DNA of 64,000 nt, taken from contig NZ_FOBU01000001.1 of assembly GCF_900109915.1 (NCBI RefSeq), positions 1,122,764 to 1,186,763 on the forward strand. The letters run 5' to 3'. Shown piece by piece: positions 8,171 to 17,021 of this stretch. The position numbers were made by a program, and so were the translations under genes. Positions within the stretch are counted from its first letter, which is position 1. Each line of letters begins with the position of its first letter. This DNA comes from Luteibacter sp. UNCMF331Sha3.1 (GTDB lineage Bacteria; Pseudomonadota; Gammaproteobacteria; Xanthomonadales; Rhodanobacteraceae). The notes beneath the pieces are model-generated. The model was not told the DNA's origin, searched no databases, and saw nothing but the letters and a program-made list of their open reading frames with translations.

Positions 8171-9034
8171 TCACTCGATGTTCTGCACCTGCTCGCGCAT
8201 CTGCTCGATCAGCACCTTCAGCTCGACGGCCGCGTTGGTCGTGCGCGCATCGACGGACTTGGAGCCGAGCGTGTTCGCTTCGCGGTTGAATTCCTGCATG
8301 AGGAAGTCGAGGCGACGGCCCACCGGCTCCTTCAGCGCGAGCACGCGACGTGCCTCGCTGATATGGGTGGCCAGGCGGTCGAGTTCTTCGTCGACGTCGA
8401 TGCGCGTGATCTGCAACACCAGCTCCTGCTCCAGGCGGCCGGGATCGACCGGCTGGCGGACATCGGCGAGACGGCTTTCGAGGCGGGCACGGAGCGCCGT
8501 GCGGATCTCCGGGAGCCAGGTGCGCACGTCGCCGACGATCTTTTCGATGCCATCGAGGCGATCCCGCAGGATCTCGCCGAGCTTGGCGCCTTCGCGGCCG
8601 CGGGTGTCGCCGAGCACGCCCAGCGCACGATCGAGCACGTCGAGCAGAGCCACCTGCAGGGCGTCGGCGTCGGTTTCCGGCTGCTGCATCACGCCGGGGA
8701 AGCGGAGCAGCTCGGTGAATTCGATGGTCATGCGCGGAAAGCGCTGCTCGAGGTCGAGCGCCAGTTCGGACAGCCGGGACAGCGCCGTCCCGTTGATGCG
8801 CAGGCCTTCGCCGGCGCCAGCCTCGGAGCGCAGGCGCACCGTGACGTCCACCTTGCCGCGCGAGAGCCGCTGGGCGATCCGTTCGCGCAGCGCGCTTTCG
8901 AAGCTGCGCAGGTCGTCGGGCAGCCGGGGGCTGATCTCGAGGTAACGGTGGTTGACCGTGCGGAGTTCGCAGGTCAGCGTGCCGGACGGGCCCGTACTCT
9001 CGGCGGAGGCGTAGGCGGTCATGCTGCGGATCAT
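8171..9034 (-). CDS. yicC: YicC/YloC-family endoribonuclease
   Basis: A 287-residue protein, the same length as E. coli YicC, a cytosolic endoribonuclease implicated in small-RNA turnover. It begins MIRSMTAYA, the family signature. It has the ELRTVNHRYLEISPRLP segment and ends with the conserved LDFLMQEFNREANTLGSKS and LIEQMREQVQNIE block. I took the ATG at 9032-9034 rather than the upstream in-frame ATG at 9070 because the family starts exactly here. It is transcribed divergently from rph, an arrangement common in Xanthomonadales. Elsewhere it often adjoins gmk, which here is about 7 kb away. Confidence 0.93.
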   Translation of the reverse strand: MIRSMTAYASAESTGPSGTLTCELRTVNHRYLEISPRLPDDLRSFESALRERIAQRLSRGKVDVTVRLRSEAGAGEGLRINGTALSRLSELALDLEQRFPRMTIEFTELLRFPGVMQQPETDADALQVALLDVLDRALGVLGDTRGREGAKLGEILRDRLDGIEKIVGDVRTWLPEIRTALRARLESRLADVRQPVDPGRLEQELVLQITRIDVDEELDRLATHISEARRVLALKEPVGRRLDFLMQEFNREANTLGSKSVDARTTNAAVELKVLIEQMREQVQNIE

Positions 9035-9069
9035 CGGTTGCCTCGCTCGCGCGTGGAGGAAAGGCCGCA

Positions 9070-9078
9070 ATGGTAAAC
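9070..9078 (+). promoter_or_regulatory. Candidate extended -10 promoter for rph
   Basis: The sequence TGGTAAACT fits an extended -10 (TGn followed by TAAACT) about 34 nt before the rph start. No clear -35 is visible at the right distance, which an extended -10 can tolerate. This is a pattern match only. Confidence 0.3.
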
Positions 9079-9112
9079 TGACCCACCGCCCGCGCCCAAA
9101 TCAGGCCCCCAC

Positions 9113-9844
9113 ATGACCCTTTCCCGCCCGAGCGGCCGCGCTGCCGACCAGCTGCGCGCCGTCAGCATCGAACGCCACTACACGCGCCACGCCGAGGGCT
9201 CCGTCCTCGTGTCCTTCGGTGACACCCGGGTGCTGTGCACCGCCTCCGTCGAGGAGCGCGTACCGCCGTGGCTGCGCGGCAAGGGCGAGGGCTGGGTCAC
9301 CGCCGAGTACGGCATGCTCCCCCGCGCCACCACCGACCGCACGCAGCGCGAAGCCGCGCGCGGCGGCCAGGGCGGCCGCACGATGGAGATCCAGCGCCTG
9401 ATCGGCCGCTCGCTGCGCGCCTGCGTCGACCGCGCCGCCCTCGGCGAGCGTGTCATCACGCTCGACTGCGACGTCATCCAGGCCGACGGCGGCACGCGCA
9501 CGGCGGCGATCACTGGTGCCTACGTCGCACTGGTCGACGCGGTGGCCACGCTGACCAGGCGCAACGCCATCAAGCGCAACCCGATCCTCGGCGCCATCGC
9601 CGCGGTGTCGGTGGGCGTCTACAACGGCGTGCCGGTGCTCGACCTCGACTACGCCGAAGACTCCAACTGCGATACCGACATGAACGTCGTGATGAACGAT
9701 GGCGGCGGTTTCATCGAAGTGCAGGGCACGGCCGAGGGCCACGCCTTCCGCCGCGACGAGATGAACGCCATGCTCGACCTGGCCGCCAAGGGCATCGGCG
9801 AACTGGTCGCCGCGCAGCGCGCGGCGCTCGAGTCCGCGCCGTGA
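9113..9844 (+). CDS. rph: Ribonuclease PH
   Basis: A phosphate-dependent 3'-5' exoribonuclease that trims tRNA precursors in the cytosol and forms a hexamer. The 243-residue length matches the family. The N-terminus [20 protein letters not shown] is typical. The phosphate-binding and active-site region appears as [17 protein letters not shown] and [17 protein letters not shown], and the catalytic acidic cluster as [18 protein letters not shown]. The gene is intact, unlike the frameshifted copy in E. coli K-12. Its TGA overlaps the GTG start of the GNAT gene, so rph leads a coupled set with the acetyltransferase, rdgB and hemW. Confidence 0.96.
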   Translation: MTLSRPSGRAADQLRAVSIERHYTRHAEGSVLVSFGDTRVLCTASVEERVPPWLRGKGEGWVTAEYGMLPRATTDRTQREAARGGQGGRTMEIQRLIGRSLRACVDRAALGERVITLDCDVIQADGGTRTAAITGAYVALVDAVATLTRRNAIKRNPILGAIAAVSVGVYNGVPVLDLDYAEDSNCDTDMNVVMNDGGGFIEVQGTAEGHAFRRDEMNAMLDLAAKGIGELVAAQRAALESAP

Positions 9845-10350
9845 CGTCCGTCCGCGCCGCCGCGGCCGCCGATCTCGACGCGATCCTGGCCGTGCATCGG
9901 GCGGCCTTCGGTCGCGACACCGAGGCCGACCTGGTGCGCGATCTCGTGGCGGCGGGTCGCGACACGATCAGCCTCGTCGCCACCGACGAAACCGATGCCG
10001 TCATCGGCCATGTCCTGTTCTCGCCCGTCACGATCAAGGAAGGCGACGACGGAAAGGCGCTCGGCCTCGCGCCGGTGGCGGTGCTTCCCGAGCACCAGCG
10101 CCTCGGCGTCGGCCACGCGCTGATCGAGGAAGGCATCGGCGCGTGCTTCGTACGCGACGCGCGTGCCATCTTCGTGCTCGGCTCGCCGGCCTATTACGCG
10201 CAGTTCGGCTTCAGCAAGGCGTCGGCGCACGACCTGTTCGACGTCTACGACGGCGGCAACGCCTTCCAGGTGCTGGCGCTCACCGTGGACGGCCTGGCCG
10301 GCTACAGGGGCTGCGTGCGCTACGCACCCGAATTCCCGGCGGGCAGCTGA
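9841..10350 (+). CDS. GNAT-family N-acetyltransferase (YhbS-like)
   Basis: A 169-residue acetyl-CoA-dependent N-acyltransferase. I take the GTG at 9841-9843, which overlaps the rph stop by 4 bp (GTGA), as the start. The acetyl-CoA-binding region reads [22 protein letters not shown], containing the Q/R-x-x-G-x-G/A pattern. It is followed by the [13 protein letters not shown] block characteristic of the YhbS/GCN5-like subgroup. The substrate is unknown. It sits between rph and rdgB with only 3 bp before rdgB, so it is co-transcribed with the RNA-maturation and nucleotide-sanitation genes, which does not by itself reveal the substrate. Confidence 0.85.
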   Translation: MTSVRAAAAADLDAILAVHRAAFGRDTEADLVRDLVAAGRDTISLVATDETDAVIGHVLFSPVTIKEGDDGKALGLAPVAVLPEHQRLGVGHALIEEGIGACFVRDARAIFVLGSPAYYAQFGFSKASAHDLFDVYDGGNAFQVLALTVDGLAGYRGCVRYAPEFPAGS

Positions 10351-10353
10351 GCG

Positions 10354-10947
10354 ATGCGTATCGTCCTGGCCTCCGGCAACGCCGGCAAAGTCGTGGAACT
10401 CGAGCAACTGCTCGAGGGTTCGGGCGTGCAGCTCGTGGCGCAGACGTCGCTGGGCGTCAGCGACGCCGAGGAGACCGGCCTCACCTTCGTCGAGAACGCG
10501 CTGATCAAGGCGCGCCACGCGGCGCGCGCCACGGGCATGCCCGCGCTCGCCGACGACTCCGGCATCTGCGTCGACGCACTCGACGGCGCACCCGGACTCT
10601 ACGCGGCGCGTTACGCGGGTACGCATGGCGACACGGCCGCCAACAACGCGAGGCTCCTGCGCGAGCTCGACGGCGTGCCCGCCGGGCGTCGCACGGCCTA
10701 TTTCATCGCGGTGCTGGTGCTGCTCCGCCACGCGGACGATCCGGCGCCGCTGATCGCCGAGGGCCGCTGGCATGGCCGCATCCTCGACGCGCCGCGCGGC
10801 GCCGGTGGATTCGGGTACGACCCGCTGTTCCTTCCCGACGGGTTCGACGTATCCGCCGCGGAACTGGACTTCGCCCTGAAGAACCGCCTGAGCCATCGTG
10901 GTCAGGCACTCGACCTGCTCAAGGCACGTCTCGCCGGATTCGCATGA
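10354..10947 (+). CDS. rdgB: Non-canonical purine NTP pyrophosphatase (dITP/XTP pyrophosphatase)
   Basis: Hydrolyses dITP, ITP, dHAPTP and XTP to monophosphates so that deaminated purines are not put into DNA or RNA. At 197 residues it has the family length. The N-terminal MRIVLASGNAGKVVELEQLL, the ADDSGICVDAL metal and base site, YAARYAG, and the later GGFGYDPLF and KNRLSHRGQAL motifs are all intact. It begins 3 bp after the GNAT gene and its TGA overlaps the hemW ATG by 4 bp. The rdgB-hemW pairing is widely conserved in proteobacteria. Confidence 0.96.
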   Translation: MRIVLASGNAGKVVELEQLLEGSGVQLVAQTSLGVSDAEETGLTFVENALIKARHAARATGMPALADDSGICVDALDGAPGLYAARYAGTHGDTAANNARLLRELDGVPAGRRTAYFIAVLVLLRHADDPAPLIAEGRWHGRILDAPRGAGGFGYDPLFLPDGFDVSAAELDFALKNRLSHRGQALDLLKARLAGFA

Positions 10948-12101
10948 CCCTCGTTCCGCCGCCGCTTTCCCTTTACGTGCATATGCCGTGGTGCGTGCGC
11001 AAATGCCCGTACTGCGACTTCAACTCGCACGGCCTGCGCGGCACGCCGGACTATCCGGCGTACGTCGACGCGCTGCTCGCCGATCTCGACGCCGACCTGC
11101 GCGATTTCGGTGACGCGGCGCATGGACGCCCCATCGAGACGGTCTTCTTCGGCGGCGGCACGCCCAGTCTTTTCTCGCCCGAGCTGGTCGGCCGCTTCCT
11201 CGACGGGGCACGCGAGCGCCTGCCGTTCGTCGACGCCGCCGAGATCACGCTGGAGACCAATCCGGGCACGGTGGAGCATGGCCGTTTCGACGGCTACCTC
11301 GCCGCGGGCGTGAACCGCATCTCGTTCGGCGTGCAGAGTTTCGACGACGACAAGCTGCGCCGCCTCGGCCGCATCCATTCGTCCACCGAGGCTACCGATG
11401 CGGTACGTCAGGCGCAGGACGCCGGCATCGGCAACATCAACGTCGACCTCATGTACGCCTTGCCCGAGCAGTCGCTCGAGGGCGCGCTGGACGACGTGGA
11501 ACGCGCCATCGCGCTGCGACCGACGCATGTCTCGCACTATCAGCTGACGCTCGAACCGAACACGGCGTTCGCCGCCAACCCGCCGCCGCTGCCCGACGAC
11601 GACGCGGCATGGGCGATCCAGGAAGCCTGTGAGGCGCGCCTGGCCTCGGCGGGCTTCGGTCAGTACGAGGTCTCGGCGTACGCCCGTCCCGGCCGGCGCT
11701 GCGCGCATAACCTCAACTACTGGCGCTTCGGCGACTACCTCGGCATCGGTGCCGGCGCCCACGGCAAGATAAGCGACGCCGCGGGCGTCCGCCGCCGCTG
11801 GAAAACGCGCCTTCCGGCCGCCTATCTGGCCGCCGCCGGTCGGCCCGCCCGGATCGGCGGCGACAACCGCGTGGCCGCCGACGACCTCCCCTTCGAGTAC
11901 ATGCTCAACGCGCTGCGTCTGATCGACGGCGTGCCGGCGACGGACTTCGCGGAGCGTACCGGCCTTCCCGCCGCGTCGATCGCGGGGGCGCGGGAAAGCT
12001 GCATCGCCCGGGGCTGGCTGGTCGACGATCCCGACCAGCTGAAGACCACGCCACTGGGCCAACGCTTCCTCAACGACGTGATCGAAGCCTTCATGGCCTG
12101 A
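10944..12101 (+). CDS. hemW: Radical SAM heme chaperone HemW
   Basis: A 385-residue radical-SAM-family protein that binds heme and is thought to deliver it to respiratory enzymes. It was formerly annotated as an oxygen-independent coproporphyrinogen oxidase. The cluster motif CVRKCPYCDF (Cx3Cx2C) lies near residue 14. It is followed by FFGGGTPSLF, ETNPGTVE and GVNRISFGVQSF typical of the family, and by the C-terminal HemN-like region with FEYMLNALRL. Its shorter length and N-terminus fit HemW rather than HemN. The start overlaps the rdgB stop by 4 bp. It can be linked with hemH, ctaA and cyoE elsewhere in this window as heme-related. Confidence 0.92.
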   Translation: MTLVPPPLSLYVHMPWCVRKCPYCDFNSHGLRGTPDYPAYVDALLADLDADLRDFGDAAHGRPIETVFFGGGTPSLFSPELVGRFLDGARERLPFVDAAEITLETNPGTVEHGRFDGYLAAGVNRISFGVQSFDDDKLRRLGRIHSSTEATDAVRQAQDAGIGNINVDLMYALPEQSLEGALDDVERAIALRPTHVSHYQLTLEPNTAFAANPPPLPDDDAAWAIQEACEARLASAGFGQYEVSAYARPGRRCAHNLNYWRFGDYLGIGAGAHGKISDAAGVRRRWKTRLPAAYLAAAGRPARIGGDNRVAADDLPFEYMLNALRLIDGVPATDFAERTGLPAASIAGARESCIARGWLVDDPDQLKTTPLGQRFLNDVIEAFMA

Positions 12102-12226
12102 CGCGGGCCGTTCGCGCGCGTCGCCTAGTCCAATCGCACTAAGCCATAAGCGGGTCGTGTCGACGCTGGCGTCGCCGTGGCCCGCCCACCTAAACTTACG
12201 ATCGAGGTCGGGGAGGACCTGAACGA

Positions 12227-14473
12227 ATGAGCGCAGGCACGCAGCCGCCGTACGGCCGGACGGGACCGCATCCCGTCGCCCTGTCGCCGCGTGCGGAACG
12301 CGAAGCGCAGCAGGGTCTGTCGCTGTGCCTGACGTGGCTCGACATGCCGCTGCGCGAAGCGCTGCGCGACTTCGATCACCGCCTCTTCTCGGCCGCCGAG
12401 AGCAGCCGCAACCATCTCGAACAGCAGGCCTGTTTCGAAAGCCGGACGATCGTCGAGCGCGATGGGCCGGGTTTCCGCAACCGCTTCGCCGCGCACCTGT
12501 CGGAGCGATTCCGTAGATTGGGCGAGATCGGCGAGACGAAGCCCGTCGCATCCGCCGAGCACCTGACCCTGTCGCTCGTGGATCCGGAAGAGCAGGAGCA
12601 GACCGACGCGCTCGCCAGCATGGCGGCCCGCGGCGAGGCGCGCAGCGCCAGCAGCCTGTTCGAACTCGGCTACCGCCTGGCCGTGCTGGCGGGCACCCCG
12701 CCGCTGGAAGGCGAGGCGCTGCCTGCCGGCCCGCGCGCCCTGACGGCGGCGTTGCAGGCGGCGGTGCTTCCCATGCCGTTGTCCATCGCTCACCGGCTCG
12801 TGCTGTTCCAGTCCATCGACGCGCACGTGCTCGTGCATGGCGAGGCGTTCTACGGCGCACTCAACGAGCACTACCGCACACGCGGCATCCTTCCCGGCTT
12901 CCGCGTCTATCCCAACGTGCGCATCGCGACGCCCCCTGCCGGCGACCGCCGCGCGAAGGGTGCCGAGGGTGGCGAGTCCGCCGGGGGCGTTGGTGGCGTC
13001 GCGGGTGGCGGGTCCGGCACCGGTGCGGCAGGTAGCGGCGTCGGCGGCGCGGCGATCGACGGCCACATCGGCGTGCTCGAAGGCCTGCGCGCCCTCCTCG
13101 CCTCTCGCGTGGAAACCGGCCGCGGCGCGGGTTTCGCACCGGGTCGCCTCGCTTCGGAAGACGAACTGCAGACCGCCCTGTTCGCGCTGCAGGGACACGT
13201 CACCGACGTCACCGACGCGGCGCAACGCGAAATCCGCAGCGCGCAGGCGCTGCGCGACGAACTGCTCAACCAGCTCAATCAGGGCCGGCCGGCCGGCTCG
13301 CCGCCCGCCGAACTGACCATCGAACAGGGCGACACCGTCGAACTGACCGCGCGCCTGTTCGAAAGCCTCGGTCACCAGCTCGCCGTGAGCAGCCCCGGCC
13401 GCGCGGTGCTCGGCGGCCTGCAGTGGCCGATGCTGCGCGCCGCGGTGAACGACCGCGGTTTCTTCGACCAGGCCGAACATCCGGCGCGGCAGCTGTTGGA
13501 CACGGTGAGCGAAGCCGCCCAGCACTGGCTGGATCCCAACGAAGGCGAGCCCGACGCGGCGCTGGTGGATCGCCTCGAGCGCCTCGTCGTCGAAGCCAGC
13601 CACGCGCAGGTCATCGATCCGACCTGGCGCGCCGACATCGAACAACAGATCGCGCTGCTCTCGCGCAAGGCGCACGTCGCCGAGCGACGCCAGATCGAAG
13701 CGATGGAAGGACGCGATCGCCTGGAGCGTGCGCGCCAGCGCGCCACCGAGATCATGGGTGAGCGCATGGTCAAGGGCACGACGCCGCGCGGTGTGCTGCG
13801 CATCTTACTGGAGCGCACCTGGGCCGACGTGCTCGCGCTGCACATCCTTCGTGGCGGCGAGAATGGCGAGGCGTTCCTGTATTGCCTCGGCATCACCGAC
13901 CAGTTGCTCGGCCGGCGCCCCATCGTCGACGGCAACAAGCTCCGCCAGGACGTGGAGCGCGGCCTCGAACACCTCGGCATGCATCCGTCGGAAGCCGCGC
14001 AAGTGGCGGCGGGCGTGTTCGAGCCGACGGATCGGCAGACCGACGAGGGCCTCACGTCCACCGACGTCGCGGTGCGCCTGAAGCAGCGGCCGCGCCTCGG
14101 CGAAGGCACCGCGCACGGCGAACCCGTGGTGCCCGTCGTGCCGACGCCGCTCGACGCTTCCGCGCAGGCGATCCACGATGGATTCGCCAGTCTGCGCTTC
14201 GGCACGTGGTTCGAGTTCGTCCAGCCCGACGGAAGCATCGCGCTACGCAAGCTCGCCTGGTTCTCGCCGACCACGGGCCGCTGCCTGTTCGTGAACCAGC
14301 GCGGCGCGCGCACGGAAGACATCGATCTCACCCGCCTCGCCCGTCTCATCGCGACCGGCGAAGCGCGCGAATGGAAGGAACAGCGCATGTCGATCGTCGA
14401 TCGCGCATGGAAGGCCGTGGCGCGCAACCTGCGCCGCGAGGGTATCCGCGAACGCATGGCGGGCCACGCATGA
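12227..14473 (+). CDS. DUF1631-family protein
   Basis: A large cytosolic protein of 748 residues matching the DUF1631 family, which occurs in gamma- and betaproteobacteria and has no firm function. It is mostly alpha-helical. A Gly/Ala/Ser-rich linker near residues 245-275 (about 12957-13050) interrupts it. The C-terminal 150 residues hold the family block ASLRFGTWFEFVQPDG, FVNQRGART and MSIVDRAW. A GGAGG stands about 10 nt before the ATG. The TGA overlaps the start of a PilZ-domain gene by 4 bp, so the two should be produced together. The coupling suggests a role in c-di-GMP-controlled surface behaviour, which is inference. Confidence 0.8.
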   Translation: MSAGTQPPYGRTGPHPVALSPRAEREAQQGLSLCLTWLDMPLREALRDFDHRLFSAAESSRNHLEQQACFESRTIVERDGPGFRNRFAAHLSERFRRLGEIGETKPVASAEHLTLSLVDPEEQEQTDALASMAARGEARSASSLFELGYRLAVLAGTPPLEGEALPAGPRALTAALQAAVLPMPLSIAHRLVLFQSIDAHVLVHGEAFYGALNEHYRTRGILPGFRVYPNVRIATPPAGDRRAKGAEGGESAGGVGGVAGGGSGTGAAGSGVGGAAIDGHIGVLEGLRALLASRVETGRGAGFAPGRLASEDELQTALFALQGHVTDVTDAAQREIRSAQALRDELLNQLNQGRPAGSPPAELTIEQGDTVELTARLFESLGHQLAVSSPGRAVLGGLQWPMLRAAVNDRGFFDQAEHPARQLLDTVSEAAQHWLDPNEGEPDAALVDRLERLVVEASHAQVIDPTWRADIEQQIALLSRKAHVAERRQIEAMEGRDRLERARQRATEIMGERMVKGTTPRGVLRILLERTWADVLALHILRGGENGEAFLYCLGITDQLLGRRPIVDGNKLRQDVERGLEHLGMHPSEAAQVAAGVFEPTDRQTDEGLTSTDVAVRLKQRPRLGEGTAHGEPVVPVVPTPLDASAQAIHDGFASLRFGTWFEFVQPDGSIALRKLAWFSPTTGRCLFVNQRGARTEDIDLTRLARLIATGEAREWKEQRMSIVDRAWKAVARNLRREGIRERMAGHA

Positions 14474-14817
14474 TCCGCGACGCCGAACAACGCCGCGCAC
14501 CGCGCAAGCGCGCCACCGCGCCCATCGCGGTGAAGAACTGGTTCACCGAACAGGAGATCGGCCAGCTCGGCAACCTGTCGGCCACCGGCGTGATGCTGCT
14601 GCTCAAATCGCAGCCTCGCGACGGCGCCGTCTACCAGGTGGTCTTCACATTGCACGACGCCCACCACAGGCAGCATCGGGTCGAAATCGGCATCCAGGAA
14701 CAATGGCACGAACCGGCGGCGTCCAACGGACAGTTCTGGGCCGGTTATCGCATCGTCGCCGCCAGCGAAGACGACGTGCGGGCCATCGACGAATGGATCG
14801 GACCACCCGCGGACTGA
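14470..14817 (+). CDS. PilZ-domain protein (putative c-di-GMP effector)
   Basis: A 115-residue single-domain protein of the PilZ type. It starts with the RxxxR-like MIRDAEQRRAPRKRATAP and continues with GQLGNLSATGVMLLL, which corresponds to the (D/N)xSxxG c-di-GMP-binding motif with N-L-S-A-T-G. An all-beta region follows (YQVVFTL, VEIGIQEQW, FWAGYRIV). It is coupled to the DUF1631 gene by a 4-bp overlap. A diguanylate cyclase (34505-35869) is encoded elsewhere in the window, so a c-di-GMP pathway is present. Whether this PilZ protein binds the nucleotide cannot be settled by eye, though both motif elements look usable. Confidence 0.82.
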   Translation: MIRDAEQRRAPRKRATAPIAVKNWFTEQEIGQLGNLSATGVMLLLKSQPRDGAVYQVVFTLHDAHHRQHRVEIGIQEQWHEPAASNGQFWAGYRIVAASEDDVRAIDEWIGPPAD

Positions 14818-14879
14818 CTGAACGGAAGGCGCGCAGCATGCTTTACGATGAACCCCACGGAGGGTCACCATCGCTCATC

Positions 14880-15494
14880 ATGAGCGATGCCACCACCATC
14901 CTGGTCGACACCGATCTCGAGCGCGACGACGCCGCCGCGGCCGCGATGGATCTGTACCTGCACCTCGTCGGCGACGGCATCATCGCCGCGCATCCGAGCG
15001 GCGACGAAGAAGCCCGCTTCCGGGTGCTCGACGAGCGCTTCGTCGCCGACACCGGCATCGTGGCCATCGGCCTCCATGCGAGCGGCCATCGCTGGCGCGA
15101 AGACGGACGTGGTGGCGCGGAACTCGTCGACGGCGGCCGTGAAAACGGGATCTTCTGTCGCTACGACGGCAGCTTCTCCATCCGCTGCCCCGAATGCGGC
15201 GACCGCCTCTCGCCCGGCGACGACGGCAGCGAGGCGCTGGAGGAAGCGCTCGCGGTCTGGTGCGACGCGCCCGATTCCGCCTACGTGGCCTGCCCGTCCT
15301 GCGCGACCTGGACCCCGCTCCATCTCTGGCGGTCCCCGGAGCACGACTTCGCTGTGGGCCATTACGCCATCACCCTGTACGGCGCCCACCTGAAGGGCCT
15401 ACTGGGCCAGGCCAACGCACACGCCGCGACCGCCCTGCGCCATCGCCTCGGCGATCTCGCCGGCGATTACACGGTGGTTTTCGCCAAAGCCTGA
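14880..15494 (+). CDS. Hypothetical protein with zinc-ribbon-like Cys pairs
   Basis: A 204-residue cytosolic protein of no recognised family. Two CxxC knuckles are visible: C103/C106 in RCPECGDRL and C138/C141 in ACPSCATW. Their spacing suits one structural zinc site. The N-terminal 90 residues are acidic and rich in Ala and Asp, and the C-terminal part contains FAVGHYAITLYG. I chose the ATG at 14880; a GGAGG lies about 14 nt upstream. An alternative ATG at 14838 would add 14 residues. It follows the PilZ gene by 62 bp in the same direction and may share its transcript. Confidence 0.65.
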   Translation: MSDATTILVDTDLERDDAAAAAMDLYLHLVGDGIIAAHPSGDEEARFRVLDERFVADTGIVAIGLHASGHRWREDGRGGAELVDGGRENGIFCRYDGSFSIRCPECGDRLSPGDDGSEALEEALAVWCDAPDSAYVACPSCATWTPLHLWRSPEHDFAVGHYAITLYGAHLKGLLGQANAHAATALRHRLGDLAGDYTVVFAKA

Positions 15495-15620
15495 CCGGCA
15501 CGAGGCCGCCGCACTGGCGGTGCCGCTGCAGCCGGGCCGCCCGCCGCGACGTCCGGGGTTGGCTCCGGACGCCCACAGGCGCACCATTGGCGTTTGCCCC
15601 ACGTCCCCCGGAGTCTCCCC

Positions 15621-16943
15621 ATGAACGACGCGCTGGCCGCGCTCTATCCCCAGCACCTCGCCACCCTGCGAGAGCGCACCGACACCGCCCTTGCACGTGG
15701 CGGTTTCGATCACCTCGTGGTGCCGGCCGGACGCCCGATCACGAAGTTCCTCGACGACCAGGATTACCCGTTCGTCACCAACCCGCATTTCAGGCACTGG
15801 CTGCCCCTGACCGACGCGCCGGGCAGCTGGCTCGTGTACACGCCCGGCGAGAAGCCGAAGCTGGTGTTCCTGCAGCCGCGCGACTACTGGCACGTGGTGC
15901 CGGAAGCGCCGACCGGCTACTGGGTCGATCAGTTCGACATCGTCGTCGTCCGCAAGCCGGCCGATGCGATCGCCGAACTGCCGGCCACGCTGTCACGCTG
16001 CGCCATCATCGGCGACCAGTACTGCAACCTGCAGGACGTCTGCGCGAACAATCCGCCGGCCGTGGTCGATCACCTGCACTACCACCGCGCGTACAAGACG
16101 CCGTACGAACTGGAGCTGATGCGCGAAGCCAGTCGTCGCGGCACGCGCGGCCACCGCGCCGCCGAACGCGCGTTCCGTGACGGGGAAAGCGAACTCGGCA
16201 TCCATCTCGCCTACCTCACCGCCGTCGGCCAGATCGACGCCGAGCTTCCGTACGCGAGCATCGTGGGTCTCAACGAACACGGCGCGGTGCTGCACTACAC
16301 CAACTTCGATCGCAGCGCGCCGGCGGAAAGCCGCTCGTTCCTGATCGACGCCGGCGCCAGCGCATCGGGCTACGCGAGCGACATCACGCGTACGTACGCC
16401 GGCAGCAAGGCCGGCGAATTCCAGGCGCTGATCGATTCCGTCGACGCGGCCGAGCGCTCGTTCGTCGCGAAGGTCCGTGCTGGCCAGAGTTACCCCGACC
16501 TGCACGTGCATGCGCACCACGCGCTCGCGGGCGTCCTGCGCGAGCATGGCTTCATCCGCATGAGCCCGGAAAGCGCGGTCGAATCGGGGGTGTCCTCGGC
16601 ATTCTTCCCGCACGGCCTCGGCCACGGCATCGGCCTGCAGGTGCACGACGTTGGCGGTTTCCAGGCATCGGAAACGGGCGGCACCATCGCGCGACCGGAA
16701 GGCCACCCATACCTTCGCCTCACCCGACAGCTCGAAGCCGGCATGGTGGTCACGATCGAGCCAGGCATCTACTTCATCGACATGCTGCTCGCCGAGCTCA
16801 GGAACAAGCCGTTCTCGAACGACATCGACTGGGTGAAGGTCGACGCATTCCGCAAGTACGGAGGCATCCGCATCGAAGACGACGTGGTCTGCACCACGGG
16901 CGAGCCGGAAAACCTGACGCGCGATGCGTTCGCGCTGCTCTGA
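15621..16943 (+). CDS. pepQ: Xaa-Pro dipeptidase
   Basis: A 440-residue M24-family metallopeptidase that splits dipeptides with C-terminal proline and can hydrolyse organophosphate-like bonds. All five dinuclear-metal ligands are visible in order: the two Asp of DAGASASGYASDITRTY, the His in HGLGHGIGLQVHDVG, the Glu in TIEPGIYF and the Glu in IRIEDDV. The N-terminal non-catalytic domain starts MNDALAALYPQHLATLRERT, as in E. coli PepQ. GGAG about 8 nt before the ATG supports the start. It is followed by a short palindromic repeat and then convergent genes. A second M24 enzyme, pepP, lies 1.2 kb downstream. Confidence 0.94.
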   Translation: MNDALAALYPQHLATLRERTDTALARGGFDHLVVPAGRPITKFLDDQDYPFVTNPHFRHWLPLTDAPGSWLVYTPGEKPKLVFLQPRDYWHVVPEAPTGYWVDQFDIVVVRKPADAIAELPATLSRCAIIGDQYCNLQDVCANNPPAVVDHLHYHRAYKTPYELELMREASRRGTRGHRAAERAFRDGESELGIHLAYLTAVGQIDAELPYASIVGLNEHGAVLHYTNFDRSAPAESRSFLIDAGASASGYASDITRTYAGSKAGEFQALIDSVDAAERSFVAKVRAGQSYPDLHVHAHHALAGVLREHGFIRMSPESAVESGVSSAFFPHGLGHGIGLQVHDVGGFQASETGGTIARPEGHPYLRLTRQLEAGMVVTIEPGIYFIDMLLAELRNKPFSNDIDWVKVDAFRKYGGIRIEDDVVCTTGEPENLTRDAFALL

Positions 16944-16972
16944 CACGACGCGATCTGATTCGTTGCTCATCA

Positions 16973-17010
16973 TGTGGGAGCGCGCTAGCGCGCGCAAGCG
17001 CGCTCCCACA
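16973..17010. repeat. Short GTGGGAGC-type palindromic repeat (REP-like)
   Basis: TGTGGGAGCGCGC at the left and GCGCGCTCCCACA at the right form a 38-nt palindrome with an imperfect centre between the pepQ stop and the convergent acyltransferase gene. It is a compact member of the repeat family seen repeatedly in this window, here without the long central spacer. Confidence 0.75.
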
Positions 17011-17021
17011 CGATCCTGTCC

